From Caulobacter sp. X (GTDB lineage Bacteria; Pseudomonadota; Alphaproteobacteria; Caulobacterales; Caulobacteraceae): a stretch of DNA of 64,000 bases. The notes beneath the pieces were generated by a model that did no database searches, was not told the DNA's origin, and worked only from the letters and a program-made list of their open reading frames with translations. Both the position numbers and the translations under genes were made by a program. The DNA lies in contig NZ_PEGF01000002.1 of NCBI RefSeq assembly GCF_002742635.1, forward strand, positions 1,364,001 through 1,428,000, given 5' to 3'. How positions within the stretch are numbered: the first letter of the stretch is position 1; each line of letters starts with the position of its first letter. Below, one piece after another: positions 10,120-19,225 of this stretch.

Positions 10120-11727
10120 GTGGCGGTTAATCCAGGGTACATCGAGGGCACCCCGCTTGACGACGTGCTGACGGGCACGGACCTCAACGAGTCCATCGAA
10201 GGTCTGCTCGGCAATGATCGCATGTACGGCATGGGCGGCGTCGACCAACTCTGGGGAGCGGGCGGCGACGACCTCTATGACGGCGGCGACGGTCTCGACT
10301 ACGCCCAGTTCTACAAGTCGAACATCGGTATCCGCGTCGACCTCGCGATCAAGGGGGGGCAGGACACCAACGAAGGGCGCGACAGCTTCGTCTCCATCGA
10401 AGGCATTTTGGGATCGCCCTACAACGATGTCTTCAAGGGCGACGACGGCGCGAACGAGATCCAGGGCGCTGGCGGCGACGACGTCATCGATGGGCGCGGC
10501 GGGGCCGATTTCCTGACCGGCGGAGACGGCGCGGATGAGATTCGCGGCGGCGACGGCGACGACAGCATATCCGGCGGCGTTGGCAACGATCGTCTCTACG
10601 GCGACGCCGGCGATGACCAGTTCTGGGGCGATTTCGGCGTCGACCTCTATGACGGCGGCGCTGGATCCGACTCGATCGAGTTCTCGGTGTCGACGGCGGG
10701 CCTGTACGTAGACCTGGCGTTGGTGGGACGGCAGGAGGTCGCGCCCAGCATTTTCGCCACATTCGTGTCCGTCGAAAACGTGCAGGGCTCGCGATTCAAC
10801 GACACCCTGCTGGGCGACGCGCAGGACAATAGTTTGAGGGGCGAGCGCGGCGACGACCTCATCGATGGTCGTGGGGGCTACGACAGCATCGCGACCTCGG
10901 CCCGTCTGGACCAGCTCAAGATCCAGTGGACGCCCGATGGCTGGAAGATCACCGACCTTCGCGAAGGGTCGCCGGAAGGCGTCGATCTGGTCCGGAACGT
11001 CGAGAGCCTGATCGCCAACAGCGGCAGTCGCTATCTGGGCGACGGCATGCCGCTGATCGTCGGCAACATCCTGCGCCTGGATGCCGAAAGGGCCATGAAC
11101 TACGGGGCCGAGCTGACGTTCGAGCTGACCTACGGCGGGCTAACGCCGCTGGGGGCGCTGAACGAGGCCATCAAGACCGCCGGCGCGACCACCTCGGTGG
11201 CGTCGCTGTCGTATCAGTTCTTCACTGGCAAGATCCCGGGGCAGGCGGGCATCGACTATCTGGTCTCGCCCGCGGGGCCGAACGCCAACAATCTCAACAG
11301 CGCCTACTACCAGTCGTTCAACCTTGAGAACCGCTACATCAACTTCGCGGTCAATCTGGGCAAGATCGGCGAGGGGAACGCCAAGTTCACCGCCGACTAC
11401 GGCGGGCTCTCGCTGTTCGAAGCGACGCGCAAGGCCTATGCGGCGATCTTCGGCGGCGCGCCGACCGACACCAAGGTTCACGCGCTGATCGACACGCGCG
11501 CGGACTATTTCGCCAGCTACGGCGGCGACGGCGCGACCGGGATAGGGACCAAGGCGGCCATGGTCGGCTGGTTGCTGGCCGAGGCGCAGAAGGCCGATGT
11601 CGGGGTGATGGCCAAGTCCAACGACGCCTGGCTGGCCGACTTGGCCGACGGCGACGCCCCGTTCGCGATCAACATCCTCGATCCGGCCGGGGGCTACTAC
11701 AAGGCCGACTCCATCTTCGGGGGCTGA
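10120..11727 (+). CDS. RTX (hemolysin-type Ca2+-binding) protein with RsaA-like C-terminal domain
   Basis: A 535-residue protein starting at GTG with no signal peptide. Residues 1-280 hold RTX nonapeptide repeats of the Gly-Gly-x-Gly-x-Asp type that bind calcium and mark type I secretion substrates. Residues about 325-535 form a separate domain with Tyr-Gln-Phe-Phe-Thr-Gly, Asn-Leu-Asn-Ser-Ala-Tyr-Tyr and Glu-Asn-Arg-Tyr-Ile-Asn-Phe motifs. These match, from memory, the N-terminal cell-anchoring domain of the S-layer protein RsaA, here placed at the C-terminus. The protein is probably secreted by the RsaA-type ABC exporter and tethered to LPS. The next gene carries a near-identical C-terminal domain, indicating duplication. 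No catalytic domain is visible. Confidence 0.85.
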   Translation: MAVNPGYIEGTPLDDVLTGTDLNESIEGLLGNDRMYGMGGVDQLWGAGGDDLYDGGDGLDYAQFYKSNIGIRVDLAIKGGQDTNEGRDSFVSIEGILGSPYNDVFKGDDGANEIQGAGGDDVIDGRGGADFLTGGDGADEIRGGDGDDSISGGVGNDRLYGDAGDDQFWGDFGVDLYDGGAGSDSIEFSVSTAGLYVDLALVGRQEVAPSIFATFVSVENVQGSRFNDTLLGDAQDNSLRGERGDDLIDGRGGYDSIATSARLDQLKIQWTPDGWKITDLREGSPEGVDLVRNVESLIANSGSRYLGDGMPLIVGNILRLDAERAMNYGAELTFELTYGGLTPLGALNEAIKTAGATTSVASLSYQFFTGKIPGQAGIDYLVSPAGPNANNLNSAYYQSFNLENRYINFAVNLGKIGEGNAKFTADYGGLSLFEATRKAYAAIFGGAPTDTKVHALIDTRADYFASYGGDGATGIGTKAAMVGWLLAEAQKADVGVMAKSNDAWLADLADGDAPFAINILDPAGGYYKADSIFGG

Positions 11728-11783
11728 CGTCCCAAACACGGTTCAACCTCAGACCCGGCGGATCCAGCCGAGGGACCATCACA

Positions 11784-14700
11784 GTGGCCTATATCTACGG
11801 CACCTCCGCCAACGAAACCCTGACCGGAACCTCCGGCGACGACACCATCAATGGCAACGGCGGAGACGACATCCTTCTGGGCGGAGACGCGCGGACCAGC
11901 TTTACGCCTATGACGGCCGCGATCGCCTCGAGGGCGGGAACGGTGACGACACGCTGTACTCCGGCAGCGGCGATGATGTCCTTCTGGGCGGCGCCGGCGC
12001 GGACTACCTCGTGGCGGGCTACGGACGTGACACCGTGGACGGCGGGGAGGGCGCCGACAGGATCGCGATCGAGTTCGACGCGTTTGTCGATACCCTGACG
12101 GGCGGCTCCGGCGCGGACGTTTTCGAGGCCTATATCGGCTCTGGCAGCTACGCCGCCTCGACGATCAGCGCGCGCGACGTGATCACGGACTTCTCCGCCG
12201 CGGAGGGCGACAGGATCTCTCTGGGCGTGACCGGGGGGCGGCTGTCGGGCAACAATGACTATCTTCTGTGGTTCGGAGCGATCACGACGCCGGGGTTCAG
12301 CCTGGTCGCGGGTGCGACGCTGCCCGACGCGCCGGATCCGGGGTTCGTCTCTGTCTCGACCTGGACCAACGCCGGCTCCACCTATCTGATCATCGACAAC
12401 AACAGTAACGGCACGCTCAACGACGGCGACGTCGTGATCGAGTTCCAGGGCTCGCCGACCCTCGCGCCCTCCGCCTTCAAGGCTGAAACCTTCTCGGCGG
12501 TGGTCGGCTCCGCCAACGCCGATACGTGGACAGGCGGCGCGGGCGCCGACATCTATTTCGGTTTCGGCGGCGACGATGTGATCAGTGGGCAGGACGGCGC
12601 CGACCAGCTGTCCGGCGGAGCTGGTAACGACACCCTCAACGGCGGCGGCGGGGGCGACACCCTGCTGGGCGAAGCGGGCGACGACATCCTGAACGGCGAT
12701 GACGGCGCCGATGTCCTGTCCGGCGGCCTGGGGGCGGACACCCTGAATGGAGGGGCGGGCGGCGATACGCTCTACGCCGGCCAGATGGGTATGCTGGGCT
12801 TTGCCGACAGCTTGGGTTCTGTAAACCGGCTCAACGGCGGCGAGGGCGACGACACGCTCTATTCCAGCAGTGGCAAGGACATTCTGGACGGCGGCGCGGG
12901 CAACGACTTGCTGACGGTCGCCTATGGCGAGGATACGCCGGGCGACATCTTCAACGGCGGCGACGGCGACGACGAGATCAAGGCCACCAATGTCACGATG
13001 GATGGCGGCGCTGGCGTCGACAAGCTGTGGATCCTGACGGGAAACACCGTCACCGGCGGTGCGGGAGCGGACCTGTTCGAGGCTCGCGACAACGACTTCT
13101 GGAGGTGGGGCCAGTACGGCTTCAGCGTCATCACCGATTTCAACGCCGCCGACGGCGACCGCATCGATCTTGGCGCCGTCGGCGGTTATGCGGTCGGCTC
13201 GCTCGTATTCCGTGGCGCGGTGACGACCGCTAACTTCGCGGTGTCTGCGGGTCAGCGATATGGCGCGGACGACCTGGGCGAGGGCGCGACCCAGTTCTGG
13301 ACGTGGTCGACGTCGGACGGCACCTACCTCTTCGCCGACTTCGATCGCAACGGCGTGGTTTCGACCCAGGACATGGTCGTCAAGTTCTCGAACCGCGCCG
13401 TCATCGACGCCGCGAGCTTCAAGGAGGCCTATTTCACCGCCACCCTGGGAACCGCCGCGGCCGACACCTTCACCGGCGTAGCGGCGGCTGACGTCTATTA
13501 CGGGATGGGTGGCGACGATCTCATCCATGGCGGCGGCGGCGCCGATGTGTTGATGGGCAATGCCGGGGCGGACCAGATCTGGGGGGATGACGGGGCGGAC
13601 ACCATCCTCGGCGGCGAGGGCGCGGATACGCTCGACGGCGGCGCTGGCAACGACCACATCGTCGGCGGCGCCGGCAATGACCTGATCCATGGCGGCGAGG
13701 GCGACGACGAACTCTTCGCCGGTATGGACTGGAGCAACGGCGTCAACGACGTCAATGCGGTCGACGTCATCTACGGCGACGCCGGTAACGACATGATCTC
13801 CGGCGCCGCCGGCGCGCGCGGGGAGTTCCACGGCGGCGAGGGCGACGACCGGATCTATGCCAGCGGCGATATCTTTGGCGACGCGGGCAACGACACCATC
13901 CAGCTGGGCGATCTGAGCATCGCCCATGGCGGCGACGGCGACGACTTGATCCACGGCGGCGCGGGGCCGGCCGTCATCTACGGCGAGGCGGGCGCGGACT
14001 CGATCTACGGCAGCTTTCAGGGCGACACGATCTACGCCGATATCGGCGACAACTATGTCTATGCCGGGGACGGCGACGACCGGATATATCTGGGCGAACT
14101 GCGCGCTGGCGAGAACCGCCGCATCTATGGGCTAAGCGGCGGTAACGGCGACGATACCTTTATCCTGCAGGCGGCTCAGCCGACGGCTTCATCCCTGTCG
14201 ATCAGCGGCGACTATGGCTTCGACACGCTGGATCTCAGCTTGGCCAAGACCGCCGTGGCCGTCGATCTGGGGCTCGACCAGGGCCAGAACACCGGCATGG
14301 GCAATCTGGCGTTGTCGGGCTTCGAGGCGGTGCGCGGGGGCGACTTCGGGTCGGTGCTGAAAGGGGACGCCAACGCCAACCGTCTGACCGGCGGCGCGGT
14401 CAGCGACACCTTGAGCGGGGGCGACGGCGTCGACGTGCTGGTCGGCGGCGGCGGCGACGATGTTCTGGACGGCGGCGCGGGCGTCGATGTGGCGCAATAC
14501 GCCGGCGCATCCTCGAACTACAGCTGGGTCATAGCCGCCGATGGCTCGGTGAGCGTCAAGGACCTGCGAGGCAACGCCCCGGAGGGTTCTGACGGCCTGA
14601 GGAACGTCGAGGTTCTTCGGTTCTCTGACCGTTCGACGATCTTGTCGCCGCTCAACGTACCCGCAGCGAACGAGACCCTGTTCTCGTCGCTGCTGCGAAC

Positions 14701-15355
14701 CTCGGTGGCGTCAGCGATCGAGAAGGGCCCCCTGGGCGACCTGGCGCTAACCATGACCGGCGCGATCTCGACGCAGGAGGCGCTGCAACTGGTGGTGCGC
14801 GCCGCCGGCGCCACCACCTCGGTCGCGACGCTGGCCTACGAGTTCTTCACCGGCAAGATTCCAGGGGACGCGGGCATCGACTACCTCGTCTCGCCGACCG
14901 GGCCGAACCCCAACAACCTCAACAGCGCCTATTACCAGTCATTCAATCTGGAAAACCGCTACATCAATTTCGCGGTGAACCTGGGCAAAAACGGCGAGGG
15001 CAAGGAGGCCTTCACGGCCAAGTACGGCGCGTTGAGCCTCTTCGACGCCACCAAGGCGGCCTACAAGGCCATCTTCGGCGGGACGCCGACCGATGAGAAA
15101 ACCCATGCGCTGATCGACAGCCGCACCGACTACTTCGCCTATTACGGCGGCGATGGGGCCAACGGGATCGGAACCAAGGCGGCGATGGTGGGATGGCTTC
15201 TGGCCGAGGCGCAGAAGGCCGATCTGGGCGTCATGGTGAAGTCCAACGACGCCTGGCTGACCGACCTCGCCGACGGCTCCGCGCCGTTCGCGGTCGATAT
15301 CCTGGATCCCGCCAAGGGCTACTACAGGTCCGACTTCATCTATAGCGGCGCCTGA
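11784..15355 (+). CDS. Large RTX surface protein with RsaA-like C-terminal domain; frameshifted near 11,889
   Basis: Restored length would be about 1,190 residues. Translation from GTG 11784 (AGGGA nearby) reads RTX repeats for 35 codons, then leaves frame; the repeat pattern continues in the next frame from about 11,889 to the stop at 15355. One missing G (GAC-GC-GCG where GAC-GGC-GCG is expected) explains it. The body has many Gly-Gly-x-Gly-x-Asp-Asp repeats, interrupted twice by serralysin-like segments (Asp-Val-Ile-Thr-Asp-Phe-x-Ala-Ala-x-Gly-Asp-Arg-Ile and a repeat of it). The last 210 residues match the RsaA-like domain of the preceding gene almost residue for residue. It may be a true pseudogene, a phase-variable gene or an assembly error; downstream the frame is intact for 1,100 codons. 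Confidence 0.78.
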
Positions 15356-15392
15356 CGCCGGGACGGCGCTGGACCGTCCCGGACGTTCGAGC

Positions 15393-15800
15393 TTACTTCG
15401 GCTGAGGCGGCGTGGCCGTCGACGAGCCCATCGGGTCGGTGGGCGTGGCCGGGTTCGGCAGGGTCGAGCCGTTGGGCTGCGCGCCGCCGTCGATCGGCGG
15501 GGTCGAGGGCATGCTGGACGCGCTTGGGGCCGGCGGGTTCACCGCTCCGCTCATCGTGCTGGCGTCCGGCGCGGTGGCCGAGGTGTCGGCGGACATACCG
15601 GTGGGGGCGGTCGGCGAGCTGGCCCACCAGTCCTTGCTGGCGCGGGCCTTGGGCGAGGCCTTCATATAGGCGTTGAGCTGGGAGTAGGGGATCGGTTCCT
15701 TGGGGCCGACCATGGCGGAAGATTTCGACTGGGCGAGAGCCGAGCCGCCGCCGACCAGCATCGAGAGCGCCGCGGTCGCGGCGAGCGTCTTGGTCAACAT
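15393..15800 (-). CDS. Exported Pro/Ser/Thr/Ala-rich hypothetical protein
   Basis: A 135-residue protein with a Sec signal peptide (residues 1-23, Ala-Leu-Ala-Gln cleavage) and a short conserved-looking segment (residues 30-60) followed by a disordered tail rich in Pro, Ser, Thr and Ala. Such tails are common in periplasmic or envelope-linked proteins of Caulobacter. It is convergent with the RTX gene, 37 bp apart. No family recognised and no catalytic motif visible. Confidence 0.65.
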   Translation of the reverse strand: MLTKTLAATAALSMLVGGGSALAQSKSSAMVGPKEPIPYSQLNAYMKASPKARASKDWWASSPTAPTGMSADTSATAPDASTMSGAVNPPAPSASSMPSTPPIDGGAQPNGSTLPNPATPTDPMGSSTATPPQPK

Positions 15801-16042
15801 CGTGGTTTCTCCGGGCCTGGGACGCCGTATGGCGTCCTGCCCGGAACGTTCCTGGACCTTCGTTGTTCACAGCTTGGCCGTCCAGCGGCCGCCTGCCGCG
15901 GCCTCAGGGCGTCACCAGGTCGTGATCAGCCTCACGGTGGCGGGCGCTCCGTACGCCGCTTAGCTCTGGATAAGCGCTCCGCGTGGAGTAGCTTGGTCCT
16001 TGAGCAAGTCGGCCAGGTTCATGGCCGCCCATGGAGGCCTGG

Positions 16043-17002
16043 ATGCCGCAAACCCCCGTCGAGAAGCCGCACGTCCTGATCTCGCATGAGATGCTGCTGC
16101 CGCTGCAGCCGCTGCTTGAGGGCGCGTACCAGGTGCATCGCCTGTGGGACTATCCGGATCGGCTGGCCTTTCTCGAAGGCCCCGGCCTCAGCATCAAGGC
16201 GATCGTCCATGCGGGGGAGATGGCGCTGGGGCGGGGCATGCTCTCGGAGATGCCGCAGCTGGGCCTGATCGCCTGCGTCAGCGTCGGCTATGACGGCATC
16301 GACGTCCCGTGGTGCAAGGCGCACGGCATCGCCGTGACCCATTCCACCGGCCTCAACGCCGCCGATGTGGCAGACCATGCGGTGGGCCTTGTGCTGGCCG
16401 CCTGGCGCGGAATCGTCGAAGGCGACCAGCGCGTACGGGCCGGTCATTGGACCCACGCCGAACGCATGGCGCCGCGCCACGGGCTGCGCGGCCGCAAGGC
16501 CGGGATCGTCGGTCTTGGCCATATCGGCGAGGCGGTGGCGCGTCGACTTTCCGCCTTTGAAATGAAGATCGCCTGGTGGGGGCCGCGCTCAAAGGACAGC
16601 GACTACCCGCGCGCCGACACCCTGATGGCCCTGGCCCGCGAGAGCGACGTCCTGGTCGTCTGCGCCCGGCCCGACGCCGACAACCGGCACATGATCGATC
16701 GCGCCGTGATCGAGGCGGTCGGGCCGCAGGGGCTGATCGTCAATGTTGCGCGCGGTTCGCTGATCGACGAGGACGCCCTGATCGCCGCCCTCAAGTCGGG
16801 CGCGCTGGGCATGGCCGCCCTGGACGTTTTCGAGCACGAGCCGACGCCGGCCGCGCGGTGGGAAGGGGTTCCCCATGTCGTGCTGACCCCCCACACAGCC
16901 GGCGCGACGCTGGACAGCATCCCGGCCATGGTCAACCTTACCCTGGAGAACCTGCGCCGCTACTTCCACGGCGAGCCGCTGGCCACGCCGGTGGCGGCTT
17001 AG
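16043..17002 (+). CDS. D-isomer-specific 2-hydroxyacid dehydrogenase
   Basis: A 319-residue NAD(P)-dependent dehydrogenase. The Rossmann motif Gly-Leu-Gly-His-Ile-Gly lies near residue 157, and the catalytic Arg (Cys-Ala-Arg-Pro-Asp), Glu (Phe-Glu-His-Glu-Pro) and His (Thr-Pro-His-Thr-Ala-Gly) of the family are all present. It probably reduces a 2-keto acid such as glyoxylate or hydroxypyruvate in the cytoplasm; exact substrate unclear. The start at 16043 is preferred over an in-frame ATG at 16031 because GGAGG (16033-16037) has ideal spacing to it. Standalone gene. Confidence 0.9.
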   Translation: MPQTPVEKPHVLISHEMLLPLQPLLEGAYQVHRLWDYPDRLAFLEGPGLSIKAIVHAGEMALGRGMLSEMPQLGLIACVSVGYDGIDVPWCKAHGIAVTHSTGLNAADVADHAVGLVLAAWRGIVEGDQRVRAGHWTHAERMAPRHGLRGRKAGIVGLGHIGEAVARRLSAFEMKIAWWGPRSKDSDYPRADTLMALARESDVLVVCARPDADNRHMIDRAVIEAVGPQGLIVNVARGSLIDEDALIAALKSGALGMAALDVFEHEPTPAARWEGVPHVVLTPHTAGATLDSIPAMVNLTLENLRRYFHGEPLATPVAA

Positions 17003-17040
17003 GGCGCGGCGCGGTGACGGCTTGGGGCGGTCGCCATTGG

Positions 17041-17745
17041 TCAGTGTGAAGTCGTCGGGCGGTGAACCAATTTAAGATCGTCCCTGAAAGGCATGACCTG
17101 AACGCCCTCGTTTAATAGGCCACAGCGGACCACCACCGTCTTGCCTCCGAGCCACAGCACATTTCCATCGCACGGTGCGCCGTTTGCTTTGGTTACAGAT
17201 AGGCCGCCCGCAAAGCCTCGATTTATGACCGTTTGGGTCGATATGTCCCAGGCGGTAACTCCCCATACTGGAAGAGGACTGAACGCGATCAGCGCCGCAA
17301 AGAACGTGATGGTGTTGGCACCGCGCAATGCCGGAAGACTCGCCACGATGTTTGCTGCGCATCCCAACGCAGCGATGGAGGCTAAGGCCTGCATCCAAGT
17401 TGGAGGGTGGAGCCAACCCGGGATCCACGCCCACATCAAGCCAATGACGATTAGTGCAGAGACGTGGATTCTTCGGTCGAACTTGAGCTTGCCGAGGATC
17501 ATGTTGAACGGTCCGTGAGCGGTGAGCACTACGCCGGCTAAGAAGATGAAAATGCTCGCCAGGAAAAATCCGGGAAGCAGAACTTCACCAGGCTCGATCA
17601 GTTGAATGATAGAAAGATTCCAGCCATCGAAGACGCCAGCCAAAAAGGCGAGTGCCAAGATGAATCCGGCAGTTGTCGCCAATGGCAGTAGGTTGTTTAG
17701 CCTGTCGACCCAAGAGGCGATGGTCTGGTTATCCGTGTCGGCCAT
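17041..17745 (-). CDS. Multi-pass membrane hypothetical protein
   Basis: A 234-residue protein with about four to five hydrophobic segments between residues 20 and 165 and a soluble C-terminal part of about 65 residues containing three Cys. Base composition is visibly lower in G+C than neighbouring genes, suggesting acquisition or relaxed selection. It is convergent with the hydroxyacid dehydrogenase gene. No family recognised. The C-terminal part might sit in the periplasm, where the Cys pairs could form disulfides, but topology was not computed. Confidence 0.7.
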   Translation of the reverse strand: MADTDNQTIASWVDRLNNLLPLATTAGFILALAFLAGVFDGWNLSIIQLIEPGEVLLPGFFLASIFIFLAGVVLTAHGPFNMILGKLKFDRRIHVSALIVIGLMWAWIPGWLHPPTWMQALASIAALGCAANIVASLPALRGANTITFFAALIAFSPLPVWGVTAWDISTQTVINRGFAGGLSVTKANGAPCDGNVLWLGGKTVVVRCGLLNEGVQVMPFRDDLKLVHRPTTSH

Positions 17746-17829
17746 GATAGTTCCTCTTGATAAAGTCGGGTCTCCTATGGTGGTAAAATTTCTATTTCTC
17801 CTTTAACGAGTGTGGTGGCGAGGGCGGAT

Positions 17830-18204
17830 ATGGCCAAGGTTGTCGGGATCGGCGGATTCTTCTTCAAGTCGGAGGATCCGAAGGCCGTGCGCGAGTGGTA
17901 CGCGCGGGTGCTGGGATTCGAGGTTCACGACTGGGGCGGGGCGGTGTTCGAGCCTCCGAAGGGCAGCCAGGCGACCTGGTCGCCGTTCGCCGCCGACACC
18001 GACTATTTCGCGCCGTCGGCCGCGCCGTTCATGATCAATTTCATCGTCGATGATATCGATGGGGTTCTGGCGCGGGCGGCCGCCGAGGGTGTCGAGCCGC
18101 TGGGCCGGCAGGACGAAGGCTATGGGCGGTTCGCCTGGCTGATGGACCCGGCCGGGGTGAAAATCGAGCTTTGGGAAGCCGCCAAGGCCGACGCCGAGGC
18201 ATAA
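17830..18204 (+). CDS. VOC family (glyoxalase/bleomycin-resistance fold) protein
   Basis: A 124-residue single-unit vicinal oxygen chelate protein. It shows the typical N-terminal Phe-Phe-Phe-Lys-Ser-x-Asp-Pro-Lys-Ala-Val-Arg-Glu-Trp-Tyr segment, a central Val-Asp-Asp-Ile-Asp-Gly-Val-Leu helix and the C-terminal Asp-Pro-Ala-Gly-Val-Lys-Ile-Glu-Leu-Trp-Glu strand with a conserved metal-ligand Glu. Members act as dioxygenases, lyases or binding proteins; substrate cannot be told. The ATG at 17830 is chosen over one 18 bases upstream because it lies beside GAGGG and directly before the conserved strand. It precedes the methionine operon by 43 bp. Confidence 0.85.
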   Translation: MAKVVGIGGFFFKSEDPKAVREWYARVLGFEVHDWGGAVFEPPKGSQATWSPFAADTDYFAPSAAPFMINFIVDDIDGVLARAAAEGVEPLGRQDEGYGRFAWLMDPAGVKIELWEAAKADAEA

Positions 18205-18221
18205 TTTCCTCTTGCCAAAAC

Positions 18222-18245
18222 GGACATAAAGATATCTTTATGTCC
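18222..18245. promoter_or_regulatory. 24-bp perfect palindrome abutting the ArsR/methyltransferase start codon
   Basis: The half-site GGACATAAAGAT is followed immediately by its exact reverse complement, ending two bases before the ATG at 18248. ArsR-family regulators bind such symmetric A/T-rich sites. Its position implies autoregulation of the whole methionine operon. The site leaves no room for a Shine-Dalgarno, so the mRNA may be leaderless. Confidence 0.8.
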
Positions 18246-18247
18246 CT

Positions 18248-19225
18248 ATGAAGTTAGCCGCCGAACAGGTCGTCGAGGTGCTGCGCGCCGCCGGCGAGTC
18301 CACGCGCCTGCGTCTCCTGGCCCTGCTGGCGGCCGAGGAGCTGTCGGTGCTGGAGCTGTGCCGCATCCTCGACCAAAGCCAGCCGCGCGTCTCGCGGCAC
18401 CTGAAGCTGCTGGCCGAGGCGGGTCTGGTCGAGCGCTTCCCGGACGGCGCCTGGGTGTTCTACCGCCTGGCCGCCAAGTCCGCCGGTCGGTTCCTGGTCG
18501 AGCAGGCGCTGGATCTGATCGATGACACCGATCCCGTCATCCGCCTGGACGCCGACAAGCTGGCCGCGGTGCGCGCCGAGCGCTCGATGGACGCCCAGGC
18601 CTATTTCGCCCGCAACGCCGCGCGCTGGAACGAGATCCGCTCGCTGTATGTCGACGAGGCCGAGGTCGAGGCCGCGATCCTGCGTGCGACCGGGGAGGGG
18701 CCCTTTGACGAGATGGTCGACCTGGGCGCGGGCGCGGGCCGCATGCTGACCCTGCTGGGCAAGCGCGCCAGCAACGCCCTGGGTCTGGATCTCTCGCAGC
18801 AGATGCTGAACATTGCCCGCGACGAGGTCTCCAAGGCGGGCCTGGCCAGCTGCGAGCTGCGTCACGGCGACATCTTCCGCACCGGCCTGCCGGGCGGCTG
18901 CGCCGATCTCGTCACCGTGCACCAGGTGCTGCACTACCTGTCCGATCCCGCCAATGCGGTGGCCGAGGCCGCGCGCCTGGTCGCGCCCGGCGGCCTCTTG
19001 CTGATCGCCGACTTCGCCCCGCACGACCACGAGTTCCTACGCGAGGTGCACCAGCACCGTCGCCTGGGCTTCGACGACAGCGAGATCGTCCCGTGGCTGC
19101 GGGCCGGCGGTCTTCAGCTGGAAAGCAACATCGCCCTGCCGCCCTCGACCGGCGAAGGGCTGACCGTGAAGATTTGGACCGCGCGTCGTCCCTTGAGCGT
19201 CGCCGCCGAAAGGACCGCCGCATGA
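18248..19225 (+). CDS. ArsR-type regulator fused to a SAM-dependent methyltransferase domain (SahR-like)
   Basis: A 325-residue fusion. Residues 1-95 form an ArsR winged-helix domain (Leu-Asp-Gln-Ser-Gln-Pro-Arg-Val-Ser-Arg-His-Leu recognition helix), and residues 140-310 a class I methyltransferase domain with a Val-Asp-Leu-Gly-Ala-Gly-Ala-Gly-Arg motif. It lacks the Cys metal site of classical ArsR. Related proteins next to metF/metH in alphaproteobacteria are thought to sense S-adenosylhomocysteine or SAM and repress methionine-cycle genes; that assignment is from family knowledge. The stop overlaps the metF start by four bases (ATGA). A 24-bp palindrome sits directly before the start. Confidence 0.85.
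   Translation: MKLAAEQVVEVLRAAGESTRLRLLALLAAEELSVLELCRILDQSQPRVSRHLKLLAEAGLVERFPDGAWVFYRLAAKSAGRFLVEQALDLIDDTDPVIRLDADKLAAVRAERSMDAQAYFARNAARWNEIRSLYVDEAEVEAAILRATGEGPFDEMVDLGAGAGRMLTLLGKRASNALGLDLSQQMLNIARDEVSKAGLASCELRHGDIFRTGLPGGCADLVTVHQVLHYLSDPANAVAEAARLVAPGGLLLIADFAPHDHEFLREVHQHRRLGFDDSEIVPWLRAGGLQLESNIALPPSTGEGLTVKIWTARRPLSVAAERTAA

Noticed and set aside
11880..11900. Programmed -1 frameshifting in the second RTX gene
   Set aside because: There is no slippery heptamer or clear downstream pseudoknot; a single missing G explains the shift better.
10150..14500. Direct repeats as a CRISPR array or satellite
   Set aside because: They are coding RTX nonapeptide repeats of nine codons, Gly-Gly-x-Gly-x-Asp, in frame.
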